From positions 457,501 through 521,500 of the forward strand of contig CAJNDS010002159.1 in NCBI GenBank assembly GCA_905221605.1: a DNA stretch of 64,000 bases, in the 5' to 3' direction. The stretch comes from Symbiodinium natans. Taxonomy: Eukaryota > Sar > Dinophyceae > Suessiales > Symbiodiniaceae. This document shows positions 31,919-44,500 of the stretch, piece after piece. Positions within the stretch are counted from its first letter, which is position 1. Each line of letters opens with the position of its first letter. A program made the position numbers and the translations under genes. The notes beneath the pieces were generated by a model, which was not told where the DNA came from, ran no database searches, and was given only the letters and a program-made list of their open reading frames with translations.

Positions 31919-32385
31919 CTGAACCCGAAACCCTGAACCCTGAGCCCTAAACCCTGAACCCTGAACCCTGAGCCCTGAACTCTCATGAAAACGCTCGCGC
32001 ATCGACCGGTGCCCGGGGGAGATTTGTGGGCTTAGCGCTGCCTTGTGGCTGCAGAAAAGGTTGGGCTTAGGGTTTTTAGGGTTTCATAGGGCTAACAGGG
32101 TTTATAGGGTTTATAGGGTTTTAAAGGTTTACAGGGTTTACAGTGTTTACAGGGTTTATAGGGTTTTCAGGGTTTAGGGTTTTTAGGGGGTTTAGGGTTA
32201 TAAGGCCCACTACATCTTCAAGCTACCGAAACGACCCTTCTTGTAAAGCTGCTATAACCTTACAACCCGAAACCCATCATGACATAACACTGCTGTCGCC
32301 CATGTGTTTTTTTTTACGGTGCATAGGGTTTCGGGCTTTTGCGAATAACTAGGCGATGTGACGCTGCGTTGCGTTGCTCCGGGAG

Positions 32386-32450
32386 ATCCCCCGGGCACCC
32401 GGCTGGAAGTTGCCAGGGAAGTTCGCAAGCGCCTGGTGCAACTTCACATC
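32386..32450 (+). CDS. Exon-like segment, gene assignment open
   Basis: Reads GTRLEVAREVRKRLVQLHIK with GC-rich third positions; a basic amphipathic helix. It could be the C-terminal exon of the GT8 gene (from 32417) or an N-terminal exon of the helicase gene. A palindromic element of family C begins 20 bp downstream. Confidence 0.45.
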
Positions 32451-32469
32451 AAGGGACAAAAGGGGGGAC

Positions 32470-32636
32470 TACTTGGAGGTTCTCGGTACTTATTAGCCAA
32501 AAATAACTGTACTTATGTCCCACTTGTACGCCCCGGAAGTGCCCCGATATGGTTATAAGTACAGTGATAAGTGCAGTTAGAAGTACAGTTAGAATTGGTT
32601 AATAATGGTTAATCAGCACCATGAACCTCCAAGTAT
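32470..32636. mobile_element. Palindromic element C copy
   Basis: TACTTGGAGGTTCTCGGTAC ... AGCACCATGAACCTCCAAGT. Immediately downstream of the exon-like segment 32386-32450. Confidence 0.65.
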
Positions 32637-32985
32637 ATCAGGTATATATAGGGATTATTTAGGGGGAAACGATGAAGGGTCCCTTCTAGGGGTCCTTCCT
32701 CGTACATTGGTTCAGCATCTAGGAGGCAAGGGTTTTAGTACTAAGTCTTCGGTGCTCTGAGTTTTTGGGTTTAGGGCTGAGTTTTCATTTTCGGGTTTAG
32801 GGCCGTTTAGGGGCTAGGGCGGCCTTTCGGGAGAGTTTGCATCGACCCTCCCTGATTTCAACGGGATCACATTTAGGTACCTCTTTTAGCCCTTCGGGTG
32901 TAAGGTTGGGGGGTTTGTGGCCAACCCAGATACTAGATCACCATCCATTTTCGGGGGGTTGATCAGGCCAGATGAAGTCTAGTAA

Positions 32986-33100
32986 GGGTTTAGGGTTTAG
33001 GGTTTAGGGTTTAGGGTTTAGGGTTTAGGGTTTAGGGTTTAGGGTTTAGGGTTTAGGGTTTAGGGTTTAGGGTTTAGGGTTTAGGGTTTAGGGTTTAGAT
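32986..33100 (+). repeat. TTTAGGG array
   Basis: About sixteen perfect units. Confidence 0.95.
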
Positions 33101-33340
33101 GTCGATATATAGGGGTTAGGTTGGGGTGTAGGATCCCCTAGGGGTCGGGCCTTTAGGGTATGGTAGGGCTTAGGTCGTTTGGTGTTTGGGGTTTAGGGCT
33201 TAGGGTTTAGGGTTTAGGGTTTAGGGTTTAGGGTTTAGGGCTAGGGCCTCTAAGCCCCTCGGAAGCTCCACGGCGCTCGGCTTCCATGGCAGCAGCGCCT
33301 CTGCTGGGAGAAATTGCAGGGTAGGTCCAATAAATATGCC

Positions 33341-33440
33341 CCCTAAACCCTAAACCCTAAACCCTAAACCCTAAACCCTAAACCCTAAACCCTAAACCCT
33401 AAACCCTAAACCCTAAACCCTAAACCCTAAACCCTAAACC
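33341..33440 (+). repeat. CCCTAAA array
   Basis: About fourteen perfect units, complementary to the array at 32,986. Confidence 0.95.
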
Positions 33441-33997
33441 AAAAACAAACCCAAACCCTTGAAGGCAAGAAAGAAGTGAAAGTGAGTCTATGCGGCTGCC
33501 GGGTCTGGTACGTCATAGTTGCAAGAACTAGTGGAACCAACAAGGGTGTCCCCCTTGTGTTTTTGTTTTTGTTTATACAAACCCGAGAAGATATCAAAAT
33601 AATCTCTTTATTAAGCTTCTAAGGGGAGTATAGACAAGGGCATCCCCAGTAAAACCAATAGATCTTCGGCCAGGTTTAGGGTTTGCGGTTTAGAATTCTG
33701 CGGCGAATTTTCTCTCTGCCTCATAGATAGAAATTGGGTTTAGGGTTTAGCGCTCCTACTGATAGTGAATTTTGGAACCCCCCTACCAGTAGGTGAACAT
33801 GGACATTTTTGGGTGTTCCTATGGTTCTGTTGGCATTCTAACCGGCCATGGTGTATCTTTGGGCGGGGTTAAAGGGGTTGCAGGAGTTTGGAATTCCTCT
33901 TAGTTTGGGGCCCTTTGCGGTCCCCTTTAAGTGCCCTAAACCCTAATCCTAATTCCCCAATCCTAAACTCTAAACCCTGAGTCCACCCTGCAGCAGC

Positions 33998-34053
33998 ATG
34001 ACAAACCTGGCCAGCCAGACACGTGACAAGCCAATCCAGATCAGAGTTGGGGC
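33998..34053 (+). CDS. Possible helicase N-terminal exon
   Basis: Reads RDKPIQIRVGA before a GT donor at 34054. VGA at a split codon is where a Walker A (G-x-G-K-T) could continue in the next exon, but I found no GKT exon before 35485. No AG|G acceptor is obvious. Confidence 0.3.
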
Positions 34054-35484
34054 GTGGGTTTAGGGTTTAGGGCTTAGCGCTTAGGGCTAAGGGCTTAGGG
34101 CTTACAGCTTACGGCTTAGGGCTTAGGGCTTAGGGTTTAGCAGGGTTTAGGGTTTTATAAGGCGTGTTTTAGGAGGCGGCCCCACTTGTTTAGGGCACCC
34201 AAGAGAGGACCATAACTTAGAGAACTGACCACATCGCGTTAACATGAGTCAGTGGTGCATCATTCTCCGATGCTTGTCGAAGTCATTGGTTTGTTGCTGT
34301 CGGTGCCTTCTCTAATTCTTCCGCAAGTGCTATCTATGAGTTTTTGTTTTTGTTTCGGCGTGTCCCCCGATGTTTCGGCTCTTTCGATTAGATCACATGT
34401 CCATCTTTATTGGTGAGTTTGTTCATCCTAGGGGTCTGCGGTGAGTTCTGGGTGAAAACCGGCTAAGTGGTCGAAGTTCTATATGGGATCCTTATTCTAA
34501 GGGGATCCTAGTACTATTCGGGGGTCTCTATTTGGGGTCCCTCATTTTACCTCCCATATGATTCGCCAGTGAGCTTTCAAGCTCGATACCCAGAGCTCAA
34601 TCCGATGGACCCCCGCACTTTGTCCCTAAAACCCTATACCTGACGACAACCCAAAACCTACACTTCCGTAGCTTATTAAAAAGATAATTACCCCTTATAG
34701 GATGTCTAGGTAAATTGCACAAAAAATGTAGGTTTTGGGATTCTTCAGGTACACCCTAAGCCGCCAACGCTTGACAAACGAACATGGAGAAAAGGGCTGT
34801 TCGAAGGGGTTTGGGGTTTAGGGTTTAGGGATAGAGGACTGCTTGTTTGTTGTGGTCCCAATGTGTGTGGCTCCAGGTTTCTCATGCAACGGTAGCAGAC
34901 AATACTCGCGACGGCCTGCCGACGCGCAAAAGCTCCGAATCTGGACCTTAACCACGTACATCGTGCTACCTTGTTCACTCCTGTTGTTTTCCTTTTGGTT
35001 GAAATCTCGAAGACACTACTCTCTAAACCCTGAATCCCTACTCGAGTATCCTAAATTCACACAGAGCGCTTAGGGTCCTTTACAACGGTCTCTCCGGGTT
35101 AGGGTGAGAGCAGCTGCGCTGAAAGACACTCTTTGAGGCTCATGAACATGAACATGTTGGGTTTTGGGTTTAGGGTGGAGGGTTTAGGGCTTAAGGTTTC
35201 GGGCTTAGGGTTCAACCGACAAATTACAAGCCTCCAACCCGAGCCCCTGGTTATAGTCAACATGTCACAGCCACAGTTGCCAGGGTTTTAGGGTTTAGGA
35301 GAGTCAAAGTTGCTTAGGGTCTAGGGTTTACGGTTTCAGTGCTGCGAGGGCAGCCTCGGATCTGGTGCAATGCTGCGAGGGTTTTCAGGGGACTTAGTCT
35401 GTGGTGCTTGGGTTGGTTTAGGAGTTGATCAAACCCTCAACCCTAAACCCTAAACTCTACACCCCTCATCTCCCCGCGCATAAG

Positions 35485-35505
35485 GTCCTGGACAACTACT
35501 TCTTC
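35485..35505 (+). CDS. Helicase microexon (21 nt)
   Basis: Reads VLDNYFF, AAG|G acceptor, GC donor. Joined to 36671 it gives NYFF-DGRPKIPIFPK. In the original frame a TGA follows at about 35,515, consistent with intron. Confidence 0.5.
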
Positions 35506-38500
35506 GCGCGATCCTGAGATTTGTTGCGCAGCTGCTGGCGCGATCCCGACAAAGACCAGCAAGCCCTGGACTTGCCCCTACTTAAACCGGGGTTTAGGGT
35601 TTAGGGTTTAGAGTTTAGGGTTTAGGGTTTAGGATTTAGGGTTTAGGGTTTAGGGTTTCCCTCAGCCCAAGCCACTCCGCATGATCACACCACCCTGGCA
35701 GCACTCTTCTTATGCCTAGCTTGGCGAACCCAGACAACCACACCGTTTGCAGAGTTTAGGGTTTAGGGTTTAGGGTTTAGGGTTTTGGGACACGCTCACT
35801 TCCACTAAACCCTAGTCCCACCTACGTTAGGGGGTTCAAGAGGTTCACAGAGTCTTGCCGAGTGTTTGAAGAGTTTCTGCGCCCACTACCCTGAATGGCC
35901 CTGAACCACCCTTAACTGCTCTAAGCCGCCCGAAAGTGCTCCAAGCATGCCATAGAACCTAAACCCTAAACGCTATACCCAGCAGCTCAGGCCCTATAAA
36001 CTAGATCGTTTTCGGAAGCAATCCTGAGTTGAGTTATTGTTAAGAGTTTCAACTTAGTAGCTGACTGAGTGCACTTTACACTTTTTCGGATACCAGTATC
36101 CCCTATAGAACTGAAAGTGTACACTTTTGGGGGGTCTTATGAACTCAGCAACTAAGGTTAAGAGTTTCAACTTGCGGTTTGGGGTTTAGGGTTTTGTTTT
36201 TTTGGGGCGGGGTACTTTCATATTGGCTCTATTTCCCCTGCGACTGTGGAAGCTTAATTCAAGCTGTCAAGTTCCTTTTAACAAGAGCCCCGAAAAATGT
36301 TGTAAACTTTGGGGACCGAGACCTCCTTCGGGCTGTATACTACTCGCAGGGACCATGGTAGCATATTGGGCTTGTGATTCCCAGTTTGTGGTTTTCGGTC
36401 CCCGGATACCAGAATCCTAAGGGTTCTGGGACCCGAAAAGCAGCAACCAAAAGCAAAAAACACGTGCTAGCCGCACCCGCTGGGTTGGCTAATTTTCTTA
36501 CAGGGAGCAGCCTTGGGATGTTCCCCTTATATTGACAGTCCTTAGTAGGGATTATAGTATCCCCCCCCCGATGATCATCCCGATCAAGGACTGCTCGTAG
36601 CAGGGCAAGCATCCCAAGAGCAGCCGAGTAAGTCCTAAACTCAACCTTCCTGGAGCTCTCAACTACCCAGGACGGCCGGCCGAAGATACCCATCTTCCCC
36701 AAGGACTCCTAAACCCCAAACCCTAAACCCTAAACCCCTAAGCCCCTAAACCATACCCCTAAACCCTAAACCTTAGGGTTTTGAGCGTAGGGATGCTGCG
36801 GGTGCTTAGGGAGAGGGCTCAGAGCCTATTCGACGGGTGTCCGGGGCTGAACCCTAAACCCTAAACCCTAAACCCTAAACCCTAAACCCTAAACCCTAAA
36901 CCCTAAACCCTAAACCCTAAACCCTGAACCCTAAACTTGGCGCTCCGCCTCTTGCGGGGGGGGGGGGGGGGTTCAATGCACAGAGGCCGGGGGAGCAAGC
37001 CTTGGGCTTTGTCTTTGAATAGTTAGGGTTTATTAGGGGTTTAGGGGTTTAGGGTTTAGGGTTTAGGGTTTAGGGTTGTAGGTTGTAGGGTTTAGGGGTT
37101 TCGTTTTTTTTTTTTTGCGTGTGAGGCTTGGAGGTTTTCCGTGGGCTTGAGCCAGTTGCATTCTGTTTGCTTGGTCCACCTCCCATGTACGAGTCACGGC
37201 AGTAGTTGCATATTTAAACGGTTAGCCCCTACCAAGATGAACATGGCGTAAACAAGCTGGAGTGAGGACCCTGTCTGCCGCAACTTCTACGCGGAGCTGC
37301 TGAGGCAAGAGCGACTGGTGTGGGACCACAACAGTTTCGACATGTTTGATCTTAGGCCTAAACCTAAACCAGAGACCATAAACCCAAAACCCTGAACCCT
37401 AAACCCTAAACCCTAAACCCTAAACCCCACTTTTCGGGGAGCCAACTTGGCTCTTGTTGGAGAAAGGACCTCCCCACCCGGCGCTCCCAACCCTAAGTCC
37501 GGTACCCTTCTGAACAGAGTCCCTTGCAGGAGTTTTCCGTTCTCCTTGGTCCTTAACAAAATATGGTTTATGGTTTCGGGTTTAGCCCTTAACCGCACCG
37601 AATTCCCCTAAACCCCGAAGCCTAAACAAGAGCAGGCAGTGCTGGAAGCAGTAGGGGTTGAAGGCTTTAGACTGGGTCTGGAGCTCGGAGTTGGAGGTTG
37701 CGACTTCCATGTGGTCATTTCTCTACATGGGGGTTTCCGAAATTGTGTTTAGGGTTTAGGGCTTAGGGTTTTACATCATGGTCCCTTTTGGGGTCCTTAT
37801 TATCAGGCGGCCCCATTCTTTCGGGTACCCCAGAGGGACGATAATTTAGAGTGCTGGCATGTGGGTGAAGGGTGAAGGGTTTAGATGTACAGTTATGTGC
37901 TTTTCGGGGGTCTTTGGAGAACTTATTCAGGGAAATCCTCTGCGTGTATTTCCAGCAGTACGTGTTGGTGTTCTTCATGTTACTTTGCCAACGCAGGGCG
38001 AAACACTTATGGGGTTTGGGGTTGCTGTGCTCTCGTGCTTGCATCGTGGCGCAGATTTTGAAGGAGCAGAGAGGAGGCAGTGTGGCCCAAGCTGTTTTAG
38101 TCGGATCCTCAAACCATCTCAAACCCCTAATTGCTCGAATCCAGAAGACCTAGCCTAGAAGGCCCCAAAGGACACCTAGACCTTAAACCCTAAACCTCTG
38201 AGCCCTGAACCCTGAACCCTGAACCCTAAACCGTCCGCCACGAGCGAGCACCAAAAGCAACAGACAATGACGACAAAAATCGGAGGTGGCCTAGCCGATA
38301 CCGGGACTACTTCTGCCGCTCCCTTGGGTTTACGACATTACTGACATTACGGGGTTTAGGGTTCAGGGTTTAGGGTTTAGGGTTTAGGGGCTTGAAGGGA
38401 CTTATGGGGCTGGGGGTTATGGGGTTTAGGGGCTTTATGGGGTTTGGGGTAGGTTCTGCCGCCTCCCAAGGTTCAGGTTGGGCTACGTTTATGGGGGTTT

Positions 38501-41500
38501 GCGTGGTCTTTTTGGGGGGGTTTACGGAGTTTATTGGGCTTTCGGGGCTGTCTGGGCCTTCTGGGACTTATGAGGCTTATGGGCTTTCTGGCATACGCGG
38601 CTACGAGAACGGAGAGCATCCCAGTTCTACCCTCCAGAGAACATTAGTGAAGCTTCTGGAGCCTTATAATATAGGGAGGTGGGGGGGTTGTAGGGCACCT
38701 TGGGCTACATATCTTCCCCTACACTTGGGGTGCTCCAGAGTCTGCTAAGGGTTTTGGGTTTAGGGTTTAGGGTTTAAGGTTTAGGGTAGCTGTTTGGGCC
38801 CAGGGCCTCGGATTGCTGTATAACCCCCAACAAATACTCTTATGCGGCTTCGGCGTGTTAGATGGGAATCCCCACACAAAAAAACTAAACCCTGAAATCC
38901 AAGTTCTAAACACCCAAAGGCAAAAGAACAAGCATGCCCTAAATCCTAAACTCTAAGCCCCCTAAAAGCCCAAAGGAGCAAGAAAAGCTAAGCCCCAAGC
39001 CTAAGCCCCAAACACCCAAAGGAACAGAAGCCCACCGAAATTCAGGTACATAAACCCGAAACCCTGAACCCTAAACCCTACACCCTAAACCCTAAACCCT
39101 AAACCCTAAACCCCCCAATTCAGGCTGTGAGCGGCCTGCGGATGCCGCGATCGCCAGTGGGAGGCCGAGCTGGAAGGAGCGCGTTCTTTCGCCTCTTTAG
39201 CTTAGGGTTTAGGGTTTAGGGTTTAGGGTGTAGGGTTTAGGGTTTAGGGTTTAGGGTTTAAGGTTTAGGGTTCATAGGCTTCAGGGTAAAATTCTCAACC
39301 CTAGATACCTGACTCCCACATCCCCTGACCATCCTTTGTAAGATGAAACCCTGAACCCTAAACAGAAACAAAAGCCCGAAAAGGCAACCCTGAAACCCTA
39401 AGAACCATTCTTGCAGGAACGGCGATCGCCCCGAGTGTATACAATCGGTGTCGTCTTGAAGATGCTAGTAGTACGAACCAAAAGCCTAAACCCTAGACCC
39501 TAACCCCAAGGCCCGGGACCCAAAATCCCCAGGACCGAATGCCCTTAAAGCCTACATCCGACTCCTTAAACCCTGAACCCCAAGTCCTAAACCCTAAACC
39601 CTAAGCCCTAGCCCAAAGCCCTGAAAGCCTACATCTGACTCCTTAAACCCCCGGCAGGAGTACCGCAACCACCTGTGGGATCTCGGCGGCTTCTCTGAAG
39701 AGGAGGCTGACGAACAGATATGGGCTCTAGGATTTGGAGGTAGGGATCTCAGAGTTGGGCCTTTCGACTTTAGGCTTTAGGGCTTAGGGTTTAGGTTTTC
39801 GGGTTTAGGGTTCAGGGTCAGGGTATTTGGCCGATGCGCTGGAATTTTACAGGTTGTTTCCTTGTTGTGTTCACGCTTTCCTTCGATTGTGTTTGTTATT
39901 TCAGGTTTTTCGCGGCTCCTGCTGGTTGTTGCGTGTGCTCGCTTGTGCTTACCAACTTGGGCCGTGTTGGAAACAAGCCTCCAATCCCCTAAACTTGAAG
40001 CTCCACCCTAAACCCTAAACCCTAAACCCTAAACCCTAAACCCTAAACCCTAAACCCTAAACCCTAAACCCTAAACCCTAAACCCTAAACCAACTGCGCT
40101 GAGCCCTTGCAGGTTCGAAGGCTGGGCTACTCCATCCGAGAGGTCCTCGAGATGAAAGGTGGGGCAGGAATGTGCTCCCCCAAGGCCCTAAGCCCCAAAC
40201 CCCAAGCCCCAAACCCCCTAAACCCTAAACCCTAAACCCTAAACCCTAAACCCTAAACCCTAAACCCTATTGATGGGGCTTGGGCTCCGCGGTGGGATTG
40301 CCTCGCAAACACTCTGAGCCCTTAGCCCGACCTGCATCCCCTCCCCCGCCTCCCAAATATGCTCAACCGTAACCCCTAACCCCTAACCCCTAAACCCTAA
40401 ACCCTAAACCCTAAACCCTAAACCCTAAACCCTAAACCCTAAACCCTAAACCCTACACCCTAAACCCTAAACCCTAAACCCTACCCCTAGACCCTAAGCC
40501 CTGGAGGCATGTTCTACATGGGTCGCGTGCGGAAGTCGCTGCGCGCAGCCTTCCACCGGAAGAACCCAGGCCTGCCAGTTTAGGGCTTTAGGTTTAGGCT
40601 TTAGGGTTTAGGGATAGGGTTTAGAGTTTAGAGTTTAGGGTTTAGGGTTTATAGGGTTTAGGGTTTGGGGTTTAGGGCTAGGGTCAAGGGTTTGAGGCAA
40701 TTTGGGGTTTGGGTTTTAGGGTTTAGGGCTTTAGGGTTTTAGGGTTTAAGTCCCCTGAAACCCTTGAAGACGAGTTCAGGGTTCTAGGGTTTAGGGTTTA
40801 GGGGTAGGGCAGTAGTTGTTTTGGGTTTTAGCTTTTGGGGATTTAGGGGTTTAGGGCTTTAGGGCGTTGTAGGGTTTAGGTTTTGGGGGTTTAGGGTTTG
40901 GGGTTTTAGGGGTTCTACTTAGGGTTTTGGGTTTTGGGTTTTAGGGATCTATGGTTTAGGGTTTAGTAGGGTTGTAGGTGTTGGGGCCTAGGGCCTGTAT
41001 GTACCCTGTAAAGTCCTAGACACTAAACCCCTAAACCGCTAAGACCCTAAACAAAACCCAAAACCATAAAACCCTACAACCCACACCTTAAAGTCCTTAA
41101 CCTTAAGCCCTAAAACCGGAAAACCCTGAATCCCCGGCCTTGTTCGTAATATGAAAACCCTCAACAGGTCTCGAACCCTCGAAGCTTCAACCCTACAAAA
41201 CCCCAAACCCTGAACTCCACCCCCCCTTCACAAACCCTAAACCCTAAACCCTAACCCTTAAAGCCTAAACCCTCTTCAAGACAGACCGGAAACCACCTCC
41301 CCGCGCGAATGCCGCAAGCTCCGAGTTCTGCCCCGAGAATCTTAACTATCCTTCTGCGCGAGCGGTCCCAGATCAGCTGGAGCACCAGTTTGAGGAGGAG
41401 CAGCAGCTGGGCTTCATGTACCCTTTGCCTGAGCGTTAAGCTCGGAAACCCTTTGGTGACAAACTGCGCATCGCATCCCTGGGAGCGATTGAAAAGGAGG

Positions 41501-44500
41501 ACGGGACGGTCCGGGCCATTTTTTGACGGGACACACTTCGTACAACTGAACAACACGATTGTCATCCAGGACAAGCTTGAGTTTCCCGCCCGGAGGCCGA
41601 AGGTCCAGGGTTTGGGGGGTTTGGGGTTTGGGGTTCAGGGTGTGGGGTTTACGGTTTGGGGTGCAGGGTTTGGGGTTTAGGATTTTGGGGTCTAGGGTTT
41701 GGGGTTTAGGGTTTGGGGTTTAGGGTCGAACCTTGCGGGTTGAGGGTTCAAGTGAGGGTCCCCTCTTCATGCGTCGAGTCAGCCTTTGGGAGCATGTTTG
41801 CTAAAGTTTACTACCCACAAGGGGATGCTGCCTCCATACTAGGGCGTAAAACAGCTTCGAGGTTTAGGGCCTAGGCCTAGGCCCCCCAATGCCTGGTAGG
41901 CGAATGTATGCCCGCGGCGCCGCTTCGCGCGCTGGGCTACACATCTGCTGGCGGCTCCTTCGCCAAAATCGGCGCGGACAACAAGCCCATGAGCTCTTTG
42001 ATGAAGATCCCTGGCTCTCTGTGGTGGAGATGTTGAGGAAAATAGCTTAAGGACGCATATTCAAGTTCAACACCAAAACACAACAACATAAGCTCCCACT
42101 GCGCAGTCGCTGATGTTCAATTAGCCACAGGAGAGGTAACGTTTGGATGCGGTTGAGTTTCTTACTGTTTCTTGATGCGCAGCCGAAGAAAGCCTAGATG
42201 AACTTGTAAGGCATGGGTCTTCATGCATGTGCAGTTAACTCACATGCGCGGCAACTGCGCGACCTTCGATCCAATCAGGCGGCTACGTCTCAAAACACTC
42301 GCACAACCTTCTTCTATGATTTGCTCTATACAGAAGGGCTATAGTTGAATATCAAGACAAACTGGGACCCAGAGTCGGCCCTTATTCCCCTTTGTTTAGG
42401 GCGGAGGGTTCCCTTCTAACCCTAAACCCTAAACCCTAAACCCTGAACCCTGAACTCTGATAAGCCTCGTTAAACCAAAAGGGCGCCCTTGTTATTCCTA
42501 GGTTACTCTGGGATCTGGACTCCTGCACCCCACCGAAGTTCTAACGCCTAAAAGCCAAGCCAAAACCCTAAACCTTGCAACATAAAGGGGGTACTTCTTT
42601 TTTTTTTTTTTTGGGGGGGGGGGGGGTTGGGTTTAGAAAACTCGTTGGACCTCATCCCGCTCAGAGATGTTGAAGCACTCTGCCCCCGAGCACCTCCAGG
42701 ATTGGCTACGCGACGGGTACCGGCAACGTCTACTGCAACAAGATCGTGTTCCTAGGCTTGGCTATGTAGGGCTTTACAGGGCTTAATAGGGTTTTATAGG
42801 GCTTTATAGGGCTTTATAGGGCTTTGTAGGGCTGTATAAGGGGCTTTGTCGGGTTTTAGGGCTGTTAGGGCGATAGGGTTGAGGTTTAGGGCTTTTCAGT
42901 GTCTCGGTCGAGGGCTTGAGGGTTTCATCGGGCTCTCAGGTCACCAACACAGCCCTGAGCGGAAGTGCTGGCAGTCTTGTTCTGGCGTGATGACAGTCTT
43001 GTTCTGCCAGCAGTGCCACAAGCCCTCGTCCTAAACTACCCGAGGTTGTCCGCCAAGCACGCCCGAACCCTACCTTGGTAGCCCAGTGGTGCCCTTTAGC
43101 CTATTTTGGGTTTCGGGCTCCCTTATAAAGCAACCAACCAAAAAGCGCGGCTCCCCTGATTACACCCCCTGCTTCTTCGAGTGTGGATCCCGCCAAAAAA
43201 AACCCCCAGCGAAACCAACAAGAAGTATTCTTGTATTCTCCGGCTGCTGCGATCCCAGCCTTCGGGACTTCTTCAACCCGAGCTTCGTCATTTTGGGGTT
43301 TGCAGGGTTTCAGGGTTTAGGAGATTTTTTTTTGTTTGGGGGGGGGGGGGAGGGGGGGGTTAGGAATTTCGGGTTTAGTTTAGGGTTTAGGTTTTTTTGG
43401 TCAGTTTTTTTTGGTTGGTTTGGGTGTTTTCCCAAAGCCCAGGCTCATGGACGAGGCACACAACCTTGTCCGCAGCCAGACGCAGCGCCTCGGAGCACGT
43501 CTCGGAGCTGTTTCGGGGGGGGGCGTTGAGGGCTTTCAGGGGGTTTTTAGGGGGGTTTGAGGTGGTCTTGGGGGGTTTGAGGGAGTTTGAGGGGGTTTGG
43601 GGGGGTTTTGGGGGGGTTTTGAGGGGTTTGGGGGGGGTTTGAGGGTGTTGCTGGGGGGTTTGAGGGCTCAGGGGTTTGGGGAGTTAGGGGCTTGGAGTTG
43701 AGCAGTTTAGGGTTTAGGGCTTGGGGTTTCTAGGGCTCAGGGGTTTAGGGGTTTAGGGTTTGGAGTTGAGCTGTTTAGGGTTTAGGGTCTACGTACCGTG
43801 GGCCGCCGAGGGTTTTTTCCTTTTGGGAGGAGCTTTGCTAGCAAAAGGCTCTTAAGTAGAGGCTGTATTGAAAGGGGGGCTTACAAGAACCTAAGATAAA
43901 CCCTAAACCCTAAACACTGAACCCTAAACCCTAAACCCGAGACCCGAAACCCTAAACCCTAAACCCTTAACCCTAAACCCTTAACCCTAAACCCTAAACC
44001 CTAGGTATGCAGAGCAGCTGCAGCGCCTTCGGCGTCTTCTTTACGAGGCGGGGCGCCGGTCCTCCTGTGACAGTTTGAGGGCGTTTTGTGTTTAGGGTTA
44101 CGCAATTGGGGTTAGGGGTTTTGGGGTTTTGGGTTTAGGGTTCAGGGTTTAGGGGGTTTAGGGTTTTGCGTTTTGGGGTTTGGGGTTTAGGGTTTTTTCG
44201 TTGAGGGTTAAGCAGGTAGGGTTTAGAGTTTAGGAGCTTCGTCCATTCTAAGCCCCACCACACTATTAGCTGCGGGCAGTTTAGCTTAAAACATACAAGA
44301 CCTGTAGAACCTAGACCCTCAAAACTATTCAGCTACAAAGCTCTTAAGCCCCTAAGCCCTGTCCCTTGCTTCCAGCTGCTTCTATTTGTACTAGTCATGT
44401 CAGTCAGTCGTGTCATCATTCTTCGTGGCTGACAAGGGTGCTTTCTCTTTGTTGGCAGTGGCAACTTGGTTTTCGCGATTATACAGCGGCCTGATTATGC

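Larger units (their letters stand above)
31255..35484 (+). other. Region between the two gene chains
   Basis: Must contain the 3' end of the GT8 gene and the 5' end of the helicase gene. Holds elements C and A, long facing arrays (32,986-33,100 and 33,341-33,440) and exon-like stretches at 32,386 and 33,998. A repeat-poor interval at 33,460-33,660 and one at 34,190-34,800 show no supported gene. I see no recognisable promoter or terminator. Confidence 0.4.

Noticed and set aside
35485-35590. A single exon VLDNYFFARS-stop-DLLRSCWRDPDKD with an in-frame TGA
   Set aside because: Ending at VLDNYFF with a GC donor joins in phase to DGRPKIPIFPK, so no readthrough or selenocysteine is needed.
37763-38158. 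Overlapping frames on both strands of up to 119 codons
   Set aside because: No family, no phase fit, and mutual shadowing; none can be preferred.
41897-42050. Terminal exon ending ...VVEMLRKIA and TAA
   Set aside because: Shadow frame of the helicase exon 41900-42005, whose frame has higher third-position GC and fits both neighbours.
43086-43529. 147-codon open frame, the longest on the + strand
   Set aside because: It crosses an element B remnant, poly-G and TTTAGGG-type repeat, and overlaps the DEAH exon in the wrong frame.
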